Below, piece after piece: positions 19,797 to 29,011 of a stretch of DNA of 64,000 bases. Position numbers and translations under genes: made by a program. Below the pieces are notes generated by a model that was not told where the DNA came from, made no database searches, and worked only from the letters and a program-made list of their open reading frames with translations. Source of the stretch: Streptomyces hydrogenans (lineage in GTDB: Bacteria > Actinomycetota > Actinomycetes > Streptomycetales > Streptomycetaceae); contig NZ_BNBS01000018.1 in assembly GCF_014656075.1 (NCBI RefSeq), positions 24,670 to 88,669 on the forward strand. The letters run 5' to 3'. Positions within the stretch are counted from its first letter, which is position 1, and each line of letters starts with the position of its first letter.

Positions 19797-21073
19797 GCAG
19801 CGCCCCGTCCGCCTGGGACACCGAGGACCTCGCCCTCGACCCCGTCGAGCAGGCGATCCGCGACATCGCCGCCGGCCGCCCCGTGGTCGTCGTCGACGAC
19901 GAGGACCGCGAGAACGAGGGCGACCTCGTCATCGCCGCCGAGAAGGCCACCCCCGAGGTCGTCGCCTTCATGATGAGCGAGTGCCGCGGCCTGATCTGCG
20001 CCCCCATGGAGCACGAGGAGCTGGAGCGCCTCCACCTCCCGCAGATGGTCGAGCACAACACCGAGTCCATGCGGACCGCCTTCACCGTGTCCGTGGACGC
20101 GAGCTTGGAGCACGGCGTCACGACCGGCATCTCCGCCGCCGACCGCGCCACCACGCTCCGGATGCTCGCGAGCGGCCGGCACGAGCCCTCCGACTTCGTC
20201 CGCCCCGGCCACATCTTCCCGCTGCGGGCCCGGGAGGGCGGCGTCCTCGCCCGTCCCGGCCACACCGAGGCCGCCGTCGACCTGGCCCGCCTCGCGGGAC
20301 TGCGGCCGGCCGGCGCGATCGTCGAGATCGCGGGCGAGGACGGCGTGATGCTCCGCCTCCCCGAACTCGTCCCCTTCGCCCGCAAGCACGGCCTGACGAT
20401 CATCTCCATCGAGGACCTGATCGCCTACCGGCGCTCCGCCGAGCCGACCGTCCGCCGCGAGGCCGAGGTCCACCTCCCCACCGCCCACGGCGACTTCACC
20501 GCCTACGGCTACCGCTCCACCGTCGACGGCGTCGAGCACGTCGCCCTCGTGCACGGTGAGATCGGCGACGGCGAGGACGTCCTCGTCCGGGTCCACTCCG
20601 AGTGCCTCACCGGCGACATCTTCCACTCGCTGCGCTGCGACTGCGGGCCCCAGCTCCAGGCGTCCATGGACCGCGTCCAGCAGGCCGGCCGCGGCGTCGT
20701 CGTCTACCTCCGCGGCCACGAGGGGCGCGGCATCGGCCTGCTGTCCAAGCTGCGCGCGTACGAGCTCCAGGAGCGCGGCCGCGACACCCTCGACGCCAAC
20801 CTGGAGCTCGGCCTGCCCGCCGACGCCCGCGACTACGCGGCCGGCGCGCGGATCCTGGCCGACCTCGGCGTCCGCAGCCTGCGCCTGATGACCAACAACC
20901 CCGACAAGATCGACGCCCTCACCCGCCACGGCCTCGCCGTCGAGGGCCGCGAGCCGATGCCCGTGTCGGCCGGCGAGCACAACCTCCGCTACCTGCGCAC
21001 CAAGCGGGACCGGATGGGCCACGACCTGCCCTGGCTGGACGGCTCCCCGGCCTCCACCTGCGGCAACCAGTAA
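19793..21073 (+). CDS. ribBA: Bifunctional 3,4-dihydroxy-2-butanone-4-phosphate synthase / GTP cyclohydrolase II
   Basis: 426 residues, start ATG 19793 overlapping the ribM stop (ATGA) with AAGGAG upstream. The N-terminal half is DHBP synthase: [16 protein letters not shown] binds magnesium and ribulose-5-phosphate, with [13 protein letters not shown] further on. The C-terminal half is GTP cyclohydrolase II with [20 protein letters not shown] (three zinc Cys) and [12 protein letters not shown]. It supplies both branches of riboflavin synthesis. Both active sites look intact. ribH follows after 31 bp. Confidence 0.95.
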   Translation: MSSAPSAWDTEDLALDPVEQAIRDIAAGRPVVVVDDEDRENEGDLVIAAEKATPEVVAFMMSECRGLICAPMEHEELERLHLPQMVEHNTESMRTAFTVSVDASLEHGVTTGISAADRATTLRMLASGRHEPSDFVRPGHIFPLRAREGGVLARPGHTEAAVDLARLAGLRPAGAIVEIAGEDGVMLRLPELVPFARKHGLTIISIEDLIAYRRSAEPTVRREAEVHLPTAHGDFTAYGYRSTVDGVEHVALVHGEIGDGEDVLVRVHSECLTGDIFHSLRCDCGPQLQASMDRVQQAGRGVVVYLRGHEGRGIGLLSKLRAYELQERGRDTLDANLELGLPADARDYAAGARILADLGVRSLRLMTNNPDKIDALTRHGLAVEGREPMPVSAGEHNLRYLRTKRDRMGHDLPWLDGSPASTCGNQ

Positions 21074-21104
21074 GCACGTACGTACGAAACCGGCTAGGAG
21101 AGAC

Positions 21105-21602
21105 ATGAGCGGCAAGGGCGCACCCGTCCTCAGCGTGAAGAACTGCGGCGACCTCCGGGTCGCGGTCATCGCGGCGCAGTGGCACGAGAAGATCATGGAC
21201 GGTCTCGTGGACGGCGCCCTGCGCGCCCTCGGCGAGCTGGGCATCGACGAGCCGACGCTGCTGCGCGTCCCCGGCAGCTTCGAACTGCCCGTCGTGGCCA
21301 AGGTGCTCGCGGAGCGCGGCTACGACGCGATCGTCGCCCTCGGCGTGGTCATCCGCGGCGGCACCCCCCACTTCGAGTACGTGTGCCAGGGGGTCACCCA
21401 GGGCCTGGTCCAGGTCTCCATCGACACCGGCGTGCCCGTCGGCTTCGGCGTACTGACCTGCGACAACGAGGAGCAGGCGCTGGACCGCGCCGGCCTGGAG
21501 GGATCGAACGAGGATAAGGGGCACGAAGCGGTCACCGCCGCCGTCGCCACCGCCACCATCCTCCGCACGGTCAGCGAGCCCTGGCGCAAGTCCACGGAGT
21601 GA
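21105..21602 (+). CDS. ribH: 6,7-dimethyl-8-ribityllumazine synthase
   Basis: 165 residues, start ATG 21105 with AGGAG upstream. The lumazine-synthase pattern is complete: [48 protein letters not shown] (the catalytic His) and [20 protein letters not shown]. It condenses the pyrimidine with DHBP to give the substrate of RibE. It assembles into icosahedral or pentameric particles in this family. It is the last riboflavin gene; hisE starts 46 bp later on the same strand. Confidence 0.95.
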   Translation: MSGKGAPVLSVKNCGDLRVAVIAAQWHEKIMDGLVDGALRALGELGIDEPTLLRVPGSFELPVVAKVLAERGYDAIVALGVVIRGGTPHFEYVCQGVTQGLVQVSIDTGVPVGFGVLTCDNEEQALDRAGLEGSNEDKGHEAVTAAVATATILRTVSEPWRKSTE

Positions 21603-21648
21603 ACCCCGGGGACGGAGCCCCCCGACGAAGCCGTACCCTAAGGACATC

Positions 21649-21921
21649 ATGGCGAACAAAACCTTCGAAGAGCTCTTCGTCGAGCTCCAGCTCAAGGCCG
21701 CCAACGGCGACCCCAGCACCTCCCGCACCGCCGAGCTGGTCGGCAAGGGCGTCCATGCCATCGGCAAGAAGGTCGTCGAGGAGGCCGCCGAGGTCTGGAT
21801 GGCCGCCGAGTACGAGGGCAAGGAAGCGGCCGCCGAGGAGATCTCGCAGCTGCTGTACCACGTCCAGGTGATGATGGTCGCGCGCGGGATCTCGCTCGAC
21901 GACGTCTACGCCCACCTCTGA
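21649..21921 (+). CDS. hisE: Phosphoribosyl-ATP diphosphatase
   Basis: 90 residues, start ATG 21649 with AAGGA 4 nt upstream. The all-helical MazG-like fold carries [20 protein letters not shown] and [15 protein letters not shown], which hold the metal-binding Glu residues. It hydrolyses PR-ATP to PR-AMP in the second step of histidine synthesis. In actinomycetes hisE and hisI are often separate, as here. It is followed by hisG 51 bp on, so steps one and two are encoded together behind the riboflavin genes. Confidence 0.93.
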   Translation: MANKTFEELFVELQLKAANGDPSTSRTAELVGKGVHAIGKKVVEEAAEVWMAAEYEGKEAAAEEISQLLYHVQVMMVARGISLDDVYAHL

Positions 21922-21972
21922 GCACCCACCCCACCGTTCTCCCACCACTCCCAGCCGAAGGAAGCTCACCCC

Positions 21973-22821
21973 ATGCTGCGCATCGCCGTCCCGAACAAGG
22001 GTTCCCTCTCCGGACCTGCGTCGGCCATGCTCCATGAGGCCGGCTACCGCCAGCGCAAGGAGTCCAAGGAACTGGTGGTCATCGACCCCGACAACGAGGT
22101 CGAGTTCTTCTACCTGCGGCCGAAGGACATCGCCATCTACGTGGCGTCCGGGAAGCTGGACATCGGCATCACCGGCCGGGACCTGCTCCTCGACTCCGGC
22201 GCCAGCGCCGAGGAGATCCTGGCGCTGAACTTCGGCCGCTCCACCTTCCGCTACGCCACCCGCCCGGGCACCGCCAAGGGCCCGGAGGACTTCGGCGGGA
22301 TGACGATCGCCACCTCCTACGAGGGCATCGTCGCCAAGCACCTCGCGGACCAGGGGATCGACGCCTCCGTCGTGCACCTCGACGGCGCCGTCGAGACCGC
22401 GATCCAGCTGGGCGTCGCCCAGATCATCGCCGACGTCGTCGAGACCGGCACCAGCCTGCGCAACGCCGGCCTGGAGGTCATCGGCGAGCCGATCCTCAAG
22501 TCCGAGGCGATCGTGATCCGCCGCCACGGCGCCGAGACCGACCACCCGCAGGTCCAGCAGTTCCTGCGCCGCCTCCAGGGCGTCCTCGTCGCCCGCAGCT
22601 ACGTGATGATGGACTACGACTGCCGCGCCGAGCACCTGGAGCAGGCCGTCGCCCTCACCCCGGGCCTGGAGTCGCCGACCGTCTCCCCGCTGCACAACGA
22701 GGGCTGGGTCGCCGTCCGCGCGATGGTCCCCGCCAAGGACGCGCAGCGGATCATGGACGACCTGTACGAGCTGGGCGCCCGCGCGATCCTCACCACCGCG
22801 ATCCACGCCTGCCGTCTCTGA
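21973..22821 (+). CDS. hisG: ATP phosphoribosyltransferase, long form
   Basis: 282 residues, start ATG 21973 with GAAGGAAG upstream. The catalytic domain shows VPNKGSLSGPASAML, DIAIYVASGKLDIGITGRDL and IATSYEGIVAKHLADQG; GAVETAIQLGVAQIIADVV is the PRPP-binding segment. Residues from about 205 on form the ACT-like regulatory domain (TVSPLHNEGWVAVRAMVPAK) that binds histidine in the long form. It catalyses the first, feedback-inhibited step of histidine synthesis. Confidence 0.95.
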   Translation: MLRIAVPNKGSLSGPASAMLHEAGYRQRKESKELVVIDPDNEVEFFYLRPKDIAIYVASGKLDIGITGRDLLLDSGASAEEILALNFGRSTFRYATRPGTAKGPEDFGGMTIATSYEGIVAKHLADQGIDASVVHLDGAVETAIQLGVAQIIADVVETGTSLRNAGLEVIGEPILKSEAIVIRRHGAETDHPQVQQFLRRLQGVLVARSYVMMDYDCRAEHLEQAVALTPGLESPTVSPLHNEGWVAVRAMVPAKDAQRIMDDLYELGARAILTTAIHACRL

Positions 22822-22857
22822 ACCCTGCCGCACCACTCCTGGCACCGAGGAACCCCG

Positions 22858-23310
22858 ATGTCCGAGTCGCTCACGCCCGCCCTCCCGGTCACCTTCCGGC
22901 CGGGCCGCACCCGCGCCGTCCTGCTGACCGTGGGCGTCGTCATGTTCGCGGCGATCACCGCGGTGGCGCTGATGCTGGAGCGGCTCGGACCGGGGGAGCG
23001 GGCCAGCTTCGTCTTCACCGCCGCGCTCTTCCTCGCCGTCCTGGTGCTGCTGAGCCGCCCGAAGGTCGTCGCCGACAGCGAGGGCGTCACGGTCGTCAAC
23101 ATCACCCGCACCCGGCGCCTCGCCTGGGCGGAGATCCTCCGCGTCAACCTGCGTCCCGGCGACCCGTGGGTCTTCCTCGACCTCAGCGACGGCACCAGCC
23201 TGCCGGCCCTCGGCATCCAGCCGGGCATCGCCAAGGAGTCCGCCATCAGGGACGCCCGCGCCCTGCGGGCCCTCGCGGACAGCCGCGGCACCGGGTCCGA
23301 GACGGCCTGA
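22858..23310 (+). CDS. PH-like domain membrane protein
   Basis: 150 residues, start ATG 22858 with GAGGAA upstream, 36 bp after hisG. Two hydrophobic segments (AVLLTVGVVMFAAITAVALM and ASFVFTAALFLAVLVLLS) are followed by a bacterial PH-like domain (VVADSEGVTVVNITRTRRLA, WAEILRVNLRPGDPWVFLDL, a beta-rich core) and a short helical tail. Such small bPH proteins are common in Actinobacteria and their function is unknown. Its place at the end of hisE-hisG is conserved in Streptomyces as far as I recall, which may be just transcriptional convenience. Confidence 0.8.
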   Translation: MSESLTPALPVTFRPGRTRAVLLTVGVVMFAAITAVALMLERLGPGERASFVFTAALFLAVLVLLSRPKVVADSEGVTVVNITRTRRLAWAEILRVNLRPGDPWVFLDLSDGTSLPALGIQPGIAKESAIRDARALRALADSRGTGSETA

Positions 23311-23422
23311 ACCCCGACGCGGGCCAGGGGCCGGCCCCCGGGCCGAGGACCGGGAGAAGCCCGGCCCGTCCCCCATCCGGGGCGTCCCCCCTGCCGTACG
23401 GGGCCCCCGCGTGACTACTCTT

Positions 23423-23453
23423 GAGGCGGTGGTGCCGAGCGCACCACCGCCTC
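23423..23453 (+). terminator. Terminator after the rib-his-PH run
   Basis: A perfect 13-bp stem, GAGGCGGTGGTGC (23423-23435) with its complement (23441-23453), closes on CGAGC. It lies 112 bp after the PH-protein stop and 125 bp before the first CNNM gene. No U-tract. Confidence 0.7.
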
Positions 23454-23578
23454 GCGCGTGCAGGGCCGCCGCCGGCGGCCGGCGAGGCCACCCTTCGACC
23501 CGAGGAGTGACTCCCTCCGGCAATGGACGGATCGTCCGGTAGTACCCGCGCCGCCCCCTCTCCCCACGAGGCGGCGGC

Positions 23579-24916
23579 ATGATCGTCTCTCTGCTGCCCC
23601 TTCTGGCAGCCTTCCTCCTGATCCTCGCCAACGGCTTCTTCGTCGCCGCCGAGTTCGGTCTGGTGACCGTCGAGCGCGCCGAGGCCGAGCGGGCCGCGGC
23701 CGCCGGTGACCGGCGCGCCCGCACCGTCGTCTCGGCGCTGCGCGAGCTGTCCTTCCAGCTCTCCGGCACCCAGCTCGGCATCACCCTCACCTCGCTGATC
23801 GTCGGCATGCTCGCCGAGCCCGCGCTCGCCGGCCTGCTGCACGCCCCGCTGACCGCCACCGGGCTCCCCCCGGGCGCCGTCTCCGGGGTCGCCGTGGTGA
23901 TCGGCATGCTGCTCGCCTCGGCCGTGCAGATGGTCGTCGGCGAGCTGGTCCCCAAGAACTGGGCGGTCTCCCGGCCGCTCCAGGTCGCCCGCTTCGTCGC
24001 CGCCCCGCAGCGCCGCTTCTCCGCCGCCTTCCGGCCGGTGATCGCCCTGCTCAACCGGGTGGCCAACGGACTGGTCCGCGCCCTGGGCGTCGAGCCCACC
24101 GAGGAGCTGGACTCGGTCCGCACCCCGGGCGAGCTGGAATCCCTCGCCCGGCACTCGGCCCGCGCCGGCGCCCTCGAACAGGACACCGCCGACCTCTTCG
24201 TACGGACCCTGTCCCTGGCCGGCCTCACCGCCGAGCAGGTCATGACCCCGCGCGTGAAGGTCAGCGCCCTCCAGTGGGACGCCACCGCGGCCGACGTCCT
24301 CAACCTCACCCGCGCCACCGGCCTCTCGCGCTTCCCCGTCTACCGGGACCGCATCGACGAGGTCGTGGGCATGGTCCACCTCAAGGACGCGCTCGCCGTC
24401 GCCCCCGACGCCCGCCCGCGGACCTCCGTCGGCCGGATCGCCGTCCCGCCGCTCCTGGTCCCCGAGTCGCTGCCGGTCCAGGCCCTGCTGGAGCGGCTGC
24501 GCCGCGAGCAGCCGATCGCCGTCGTCGTCGACGAGTACGGCGGCACGGCCGGCGTGGTCACCCTGGAGGACATCGTCGAGGAACTGGTCGGCGAGGTCCG
24601 CGACGAGCACGACCCCGCCGCCGGGGCCGGCCCCGAACTGGCCGCCGCGCCGGCCGAGGACGGCCGCCCGGCCTGGGAGGCCGACGGCTCCTGCCGGGTC
24701 CACACGCTGCGCCGGATAGGACTCGACGTGCCCGACGGCCCGTACGAGACGGTCGCCGGGCTCGTCGCCGACCTCCTCGGCCGGATCCCGGCCCCCGGTG
24801 ACCGGGCCGAACTCCCCGGCTGGCGGCTCTCGGTCCGGCGCGTCGACCGCTTCCGGGCCGAGCGGGTCCGGATCGTGCGCACCGCCCCGGTGCCGATGGC
24901 GGAGGCGGCCCGATGA
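23579..24916 (+). CDS. CNNM/CorC (hemolysin C-like) family membrane protein, full length
   Basis: 445 residues, start ATG 23579. The DUF21/CNNM transmembrane domain (residues 1-190) opens with LILANGFFVAAEFGLVTVER and carries VGELVPKNWAVSRP. A CBS pair follows (residues 210-340; EQVMTPRVKVSALQ, IDEVVGMVHLKDAL, AVVVDEYGGTAGVVTLEDIV). A CorC_HlyC C-terminal domain (residues 355-440) ends the protein. CNNM proteins are thought to export magnesium or sodium-linked divalent cations, with ATP-binding CBS control. Despite the old name it is not a toxin. It overlaps the second CNNM gene by 4 bp (ATGA), so the two proteins are made together and may form a heterodimer. Confidence 0.9.
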   Translation: MIVSLLPLLAAFLLILANGFFVAAEFGLVTVERAEAERAAAAGDRRARTVVSALRELSFQLSGTQLGITLTSLIVGMLAEPALAGLLHAPLTATGLPPGAVSGVAVVIGMLLASAVQMVVGELVPKNWAVSRPLQVARFVAAPQRRFSAAFRPVIALLNRVANGLVRALGVEPTEELDSVRTPGELESLARHSARAGALEQDTADLFVRTLSLAGLTAEQVMTPRVKVSALQWDATAADVLNLTRATGLSRFPVYRDRIDEVVGMVHLKDALAVAPDARPRTSVGRIAVPPLLVPESLPVQALLERLRREQPIAVVVDEYGGTAGVVTLEDIVEELVGEVRDEHDPAAGAGPELAAAPAEDGRPAWEADGSCRVHTLRRIGLDVPDGPYETVAGLVADLLGRIPAPGDRAELPGWRLSVRRVDRFRAERVRIVRTAPVPMAEAAR

Positions 24917-25965
24917 ACACCCTGCAACTCCTCCTCGCCCTCCTGCTGGTCCTGGCCAACGGCTTCTTCGTCGGCGCCGAGTTCGCGCTCGTCTCCGTCC
25001 GCCGCAGCCAGATCGAGCCGCTCGGCGGTGCCCGCGCCAAACAGGTCCTCTACGGCCTGGAGAACCTGCCGCGGATGATGGCCGCCGCCCAGTTCGGCAT
25101 CACCGTCTGCTCGTTGACGCTCGGCGCGGTCGCCGAACCGACCGTCGCCCACCTCCTCGAACCGGCCTTCCACGCCGTCGGGGTGCCGGCCGGTCTCATC
25201 CACCCGCTCGGCTATGTGATCGCCCTCGCCGTGGTCGTCTTCCTCCACCTCGTCATCGGCGAGATGGTCCCGAAGAACCTGGCGATGGCGGCGCCCGAGC
25301 GGACCGCGCTCTGGCTCGCCCCCGCCCTGGTCGGCTTCGCCCGGCTCTGCCGTCCGGTGACGGCCGCCCTGGGCGCCTGCTCGGCCCTGGTCCTGCGGGC
25401 CTTCAAGGTCGAGCCGAAGGACGAGGTGGAGGCCGTCTTCACCAGCGCCCAGCTCGGCCGGCTCGTCGAGGACGCCGGCCAGGCCGGATTCCTCGACCCG
25501 GCCGAGCAGGAGCGCCTGGAGGACGCCCTGGAGCTGGGCAGCCGCCCGGTCATCGACGTCCTCATCCCGGCCGCGGCGCTCGTCACCGTCCCGCCGTCGG
25601 TCACCCCCCGGGAGATCGAGGAGCTGACGGTGCGGACCGGCTACTCCCGTTTCCCGGTCCGCGCCGAGGGCCGGCAGGCCGTCTTCCTCGGCTTCGTGCA
25701 CGTCAAGGACGTGCTGGACCTGGAGGAGCGGGAGCGGGCGGTGCCGCGGCAGCTGTGGCGCCCGATGGCGACGCTCCGCGCCGAGCTGCCGCTGGACGAC
25801 GCCCTCACCGTGATGCGCCGGGCGGCGACCCACCTCGCGCAGGTCGCCGACGCCTCCGGCCGGGTCCTCGGCCTGGTCGCCCTGGAGGACGTCCTGGAGA
25901 CGCTGGTGGGCGAGGTCCGCGACCCCGCGCACCGGCTGAACCCCGCCCCGGCGCCCGTCGCCTAG
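24913..25965 (+). CDS. CNNM family membrane protein lacking the CorC_HlyC domain
   Basis: 350 residues, start ATG 24913 overlapping the previous stop. The DUF21/CNNM domain (LVLANGFFVGAEFALVSVRR, IGEMVPKNLAMAAPE) and a CBS pair (VIDVLIPAAALVTVPP, FVHVKDVLDL, LGLVALEDVLETLVGEVRD) are present. The protein stops right after the second CBS motif and has no C-terminal CorC domain. In the second CBS motif the family VDEYG is replaced by VADASG. It is a shortened paralogue of its neighbour, a pairing common in actinomycetes. An ion-transport role is inferred from the family. Confidence 0.88.
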   Translation: MNTLQLLLALLLVLANGFFVGAEFALVSVRRSQIEPLGGARAKQVLYGLENLPRMMAAAQFGITVCSLTLGAVAEPTVAHLLEPAFHAVGVPAGLIHPLGYVIALAVVVFLHLVIGEMVPKNLAMAAPERTALWLAPALVGFARLCRPVTAALGACSALVLRAFKVEPKDEVEAVFTSAQLGRLVEDAGQAGFLDPAEQERLEDALELGSRPVIDVLIPAAALVTVPPSVTPREIEELTVRTGYSRFPVRAEGRQAVFLGFVHVKDVLDLEERERAVPRQLWRPMATLRAELPLDDALTVMRRAATHLAQVADASGRVLGLVALEDVLETLVGEVRDPAHRLNPAPAPVA

Positions 25966-25969
25966 CGGG

Positions 25970-27889
25970 TCAGAAGGGCGGTTCCTGCTGGGGGCCGCGG
26001 TCCGCCGGACCGCGGCCCGACAGCACCTCCCCGTACGCCTGCATGAGGTCCCCGAGCCGCAGGGTGGCCAGGTCCTCGCGGGTGAGCGTGCCGGGGTAGC
26101 CGGAGAGCCGGAGGTCCCGGTAGGCGCAGGACTTCTCGTACAGGGTGCGCAGGAAGCGGCCGTTGCCCAGCTCGTCGATCCAGCCCTGCTCGACCACGTG
26201 GCCGCTGATCGAGCGCAGCTCGTCCAGGGCCTCCTCGTCCCAGCCGTCGCCGTTCGCGGCGGCCAGCACCTCGCCGATCGCGGTCAGTTCGAGCGGCCGG
26301 TAGGACGGGAAGTCGACCCGGGTGGTGAAGCGGGAGGAGAGCCCGGGGTTGGCGGCGAGCAGCCGGTCCATGCCCTCCGGGTAGCCGGCCAGGATGACCA
26401 CGAGGTGGTCCCGGTTGTCCTCGGCCCGTTTCAGCAGCACCTGGAGGGCCTCGTCGCCGTAGGCGTCGCCCTTGCTGTAGCCGGAGTTGGAGAGCGCGTA
26501 CGCCTCGTCGACGAAGAGCACCCCGCCGACCGCCGAGTCGATCAGCTCGTTCGCCTTCACCGCCGTCTGGCCGAGGAACTCGCCCACCAGGTCGGCCCGT
26601 TGGGCCTCCACCAGATGGTCGCCGCCGAGCAGTCCGAGCGCGTAGAAGACCCGGCCCAGGATCCGGGCCACCGTGGTCTTGCCGGTGCCGGACGGCCCCG
26701 AGAAGACGAAGTGCCGCTTCGGCGGCTGCACCGGCAGCCCCTGACCGGCCCGCAGCCGGGCCATCTCCAGCTGCGCCGACAGCGCCTTGACCTGCCGCTT
26801 CACGGGTTCGAGCCCGACCATGCCCTCCAGCTCGGCGAGGGCCTCCGCGAGCCGTACGGGATCCGTCGGTCCGGCGGGGAAGCGCGGCGGCCCGGGCTGC
26901 GCGGGCACCGGCGAGCTGTGCCGTACGACCTCCGGGGGCGCGGACGGCGCGGCGGGCGGCACCGGGTCGGGGGAGCGGCGCAGCCCGTCGCCGCCGGGGG
27001 AGGCGGGCTCGGTCTCGGGGCCGGCGGCGGTGTCCGTGCCGTCCGGGCCGGTGCCGCTGCCCACCGTGCCGAGGACGACGGCGGCGAGTCCGGCCTGCTC
27101 GTCCATGCCGTCGAGCCCGTCGAAGCCGTCGTACTCGGCGATGGCGGCGAGCCGGGCGGCGGTGTCCATGAACGCCGGGTCGACCCGGTGCACCGCGCGG
27201 TACAGCGGGAGGGCGGCGGCGCTGCGGCCGGTGCCCTCGTGGGCCCGGGCGAGCCAGTAGCGCAGCTCCTTGCGCTGGGGCTGTTCGCTGCGGCAGCGCA
27301 TCAGGGCCGCCGACAGCAGCGGCTCGGCCTGCCCGTACATCTCCAGGCGCACCCGGGCCATGCCGCCGAAGAGGCCGGCCTCGATGCCCAGCAGCGGGTC
27401 GTCGACGAGCGGCTCGGTGTGCCGGACGAGCTGGTCCCAGTCCTTGACCAGGTAGGAGCGGCAGGCGTGCAGGAAGCGGACCTGCGGGTCGGTGTCGACC
27501 GGCGGGAGCTCGGCGAGGGCCCGGTCCAGCTCCGGCACGTGCCGCCCGTCGAGCCAGTGGGAGGCGTGCGCGAGCAGCAGGTCGCGCGGGCTCTCCAGCA
27601 CCGGCTGCACCCACCAGCCGAGCCAGTACCAGGAGTTGAGCGTGCGCCGGTGGCGGGCGCGCTGCTCGCCGAAGCGCTCGCGGTTGCGGTACATGCGGAG
27701 CAGCGCGGTGGTGGTGTCCACCCGGAGCGCGTGCAGCCCCAGCCAGGCGTCCGCCATGCCGGGATCGCTCCGCACCGCGGCCCGGAACTCCTCCTCGGCC
27801 TGCGGATAGGCGCCCATGGTGTAGGCGTCCACTCCGCGCAGCCAGGCGAGTTCGGCGGGGGCCTGCGCGCCCTGCGTGCCGATGTCCAT
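25970..27889 (-). CDS. EccA-like AAA+ ATPase (CbxX/CfxQ type) with N-terminal TPR-like region
   Basis: 639 residues, start ATG 27889 (MDIGTQGAQAPAELAW). Residues 1-280 are helical and TPR-like (GVDAYTMGAYPQAEEEFRAA, HACRSYLVKDWDQL). A Gly/Pro/Ala-rich linker of about 80 residues follows. The CbxX/CfxQ AAA+ module at about 355-639 has Walker A GPSGTGKTT, Walker B GGVLFVDEAY, sensor VVILAGYPEGMD and arginine-finger region LSSRFTTRVDF. This architecture matches EccA, the cytosolic ATPase of type VII (ESX) secretion. No EccB-E, EsxAB or mycosin gene is present in this window, so partner and role are open. Confidence 0.85.
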   Translation of the reverse strand: MDIGTQGAQAPAELAWLRGVDAYTMGAYPQAEEEFRAAVRSDPGMADAWLGLHALRVDTTTALLRMYRNRERFGEQRARHRRTLNSWYWLGWWVQPVLESPRDLLLAHASHWLDGRHVPELDRALAELPPVDTDPQVRFLHACRSYLVKDWDQLVRHTEPLVDDPLLGIEAGLFGGMARVRLEMYGQAEPLLSAALMRCRSEQPQRKELRYWLARAHEGTGRSAAALPLYRAVHRVDPAFMDTAARLAAIAEYDGFDGLDGMDEQAGLAAVVLGTVGSGTGPDGTDTAAGPETEPASPGGDGLRRSPDPVPPAAPSAPPEVVRHSSPVPAQPGPPRFPAGPTDPVRLAEALAELEGMVGLEPVKRQVKALSAQLEMARLRAGQGLPVQPPKRHFVFSGPSGTGKTTVARILGRVFYALGLLGGDHLVEAQRADLVGEFLGQTAVKANELIDSAVGGVLFVDEAYALSNSGYSKGDAYGDEALQVLLKRAEDNRDHLVVILAGYPEGMDRLLAANPGLSSRFTTRVDFPSYRPLELTAIGEVLAAANGDGWDEEALDELRSISGHVVEQGWIDELGNGRFLRTLYEKSCAYRDLRLSGYPGTLTREDLATLRLGDLMQAYGEVLSGRGPADRGPQQEPPF

Positions 27890-28056
27890 CGGGTCCCCCA
27901 CAACCGTCGGCGTATGGACGGGATTTGACCGCACCTGGGGGCATCGTACCTGCGCAGGGGTGGTGCGCTTAAGGAGAAGCGCAAGATCCGGAAGCGGTGA
28001 CCCTGGGTGAGCGCGAGAGGTCGAGGGGGGCCCGGAGGGGGCCGCGAAGGGCAGAA

Positions 28057-28094
28057 CGAAGCCCCCGATCACGGGGGAACAACCGGGGGCTTCG
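28057..28094. terminator. Hairpin between the EccA-like gene and the P-loop kinase gene
   Basis: CGAAGCCCCCG (28057-28067) pairs with CGGGGGCTTCG (28084-28094), an 11-bp perfect stem over a 16-nt loop. It lies in the 309-bp gap 27890-28198. On the minus strand it would end transcription of the kinase gene before the EccA-like gene. I see no RNA gene in the rest of this gap. Confidence 0.6.
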
Positions 28095-28198
28095 TGTCTG
28101 CGGCGGCTGTCGAAAAGCCGCACATTGAGAACGTAAGACCTGTACGCCCCCGGGGTCAAGCGCCCTCGGAGGACTTGCGGAAGCGGAATTCCGGGGAC

Positions 28199-28828
28199 TC
28201 AGTCCGCCGCCATCACGCCGTCACGGTGGGTGATGATCTGGTCCGGGCCCGCTGTCACAGCGGGCCCGGGAAGCCAGTCGTACCCCTCGTCCCGCTCCCG
28301 TACCAGGGTGTCGGCGAAGGGCCGCGACGGGTCCTCGGCGAAATGGCGAGTCTCCGCCACGACCCAACCGTCCCAGAACGCGGCCTGTTCCGGTCCGTCC
28401 CGGTGCCGCCCCCGCTCCCAGGACGCCGCGGCCGGCCGCTCCATCCACAGCAGCCACGCGAGGTGCGGCCGCAGCTTCCGCCGCCCGGATCCCACCCCCT
28501 CCACCAGCACCACGGGCGCCGGGGGCAGCTCCCGGGCGGGCCCGAAGCGTCGCAGGTCCCAGTCGTACGGCCGGTAGCGGGCGGTCGCGCCCCGCTCCAG
28601 CGGCTCCAGGACCTGGGAGCGCAGCCGGGCGGTCCAGGCGAAGAGCTCCTCGTGGGTGGCGAGGTCGTCGAGCCGCAGCACGGGCGCGCCGCCGAGCGCG
28701 GCGGCGAGCCGGCGGGCGAGCGTGGACTTCCCGGAGCCGGCGTGGCCGTCGACGGCGACAAGGCGGACCGGTCCGAGCGAGGGCGGCAGCCGGCGCAGCG
28801 CGCGGGCGGCGCGGTCGAGGTCGTCCAT
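28199..28828 (-). CDS. P-loop nucleoside (uridine) kinase-like protein
   Basis: 209 residues, start ATG 28828. Walker A is VAVDGHAGSGKSTLARRLAA near the N-terminus, and RLDDLATHEELFAW and PAPVVLVEGVGSGR give the Asp and Glu positions expected for a uridine-kinase-like fold. ERPAAASWERGRHRDGPEQA and FADTLVRERDEGYDWLPGPA close the protein. It probably phosphorylates a nucleoside or a similar small molecule, but the substrate is not readable. Single gene with a terminator hairpin downstream. Confidence 0.78.
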   Translation of the reverse strand: MDDLDRAARALRRLPPSLGPVRLVAVDGHAGSGKSTLARRLAAALGGAPVLRLDDLATHEELFAWTARLRSQVLEPLERGATARYRPYDWDLRRFGPARELPPAPVVLVEGVGSGRRKLRPHLAWLLWMERPAAASWERGRHRDGPEQAAFWDGWVVAETRHFAEDPSRPFADTLVRERDEGYDWLPGPAVTAGPDQIITHRDGVMAAD

Positions 28829-29011
28829 GCGGCCCAGGGTAGGTGAGGGGTGCCCGCGCAGGTCAGCGAGGTGCCACCGTCAGTGGTCCATACCCATGAC
28901 GCCGGCGGCGACGCGGGCCGAAGTGCTGGCGGAGGCCCGGCCGAGCCGGGATAGTGGGCCCGCGCCGCCCCGCCCGATCGCCGTCTCCGTCCTCGACCGG
29001 AGGTCCTCGCC

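Noticed and set aside
23579..25965. Hemolysin toxin genes
   Set aside because: The historic hemolysin C label is misleading. Domain order DUF21-CBS-CorC indicates ion-transport-related CNNM proteins.
28000..28198. Possible tRNA or small RNA near the 28057-28094 hairpin
   Set aside because: No cloverleaf, anticodon arm or T-loop consensus could be drawn. The hairpin fits a simple terminator.
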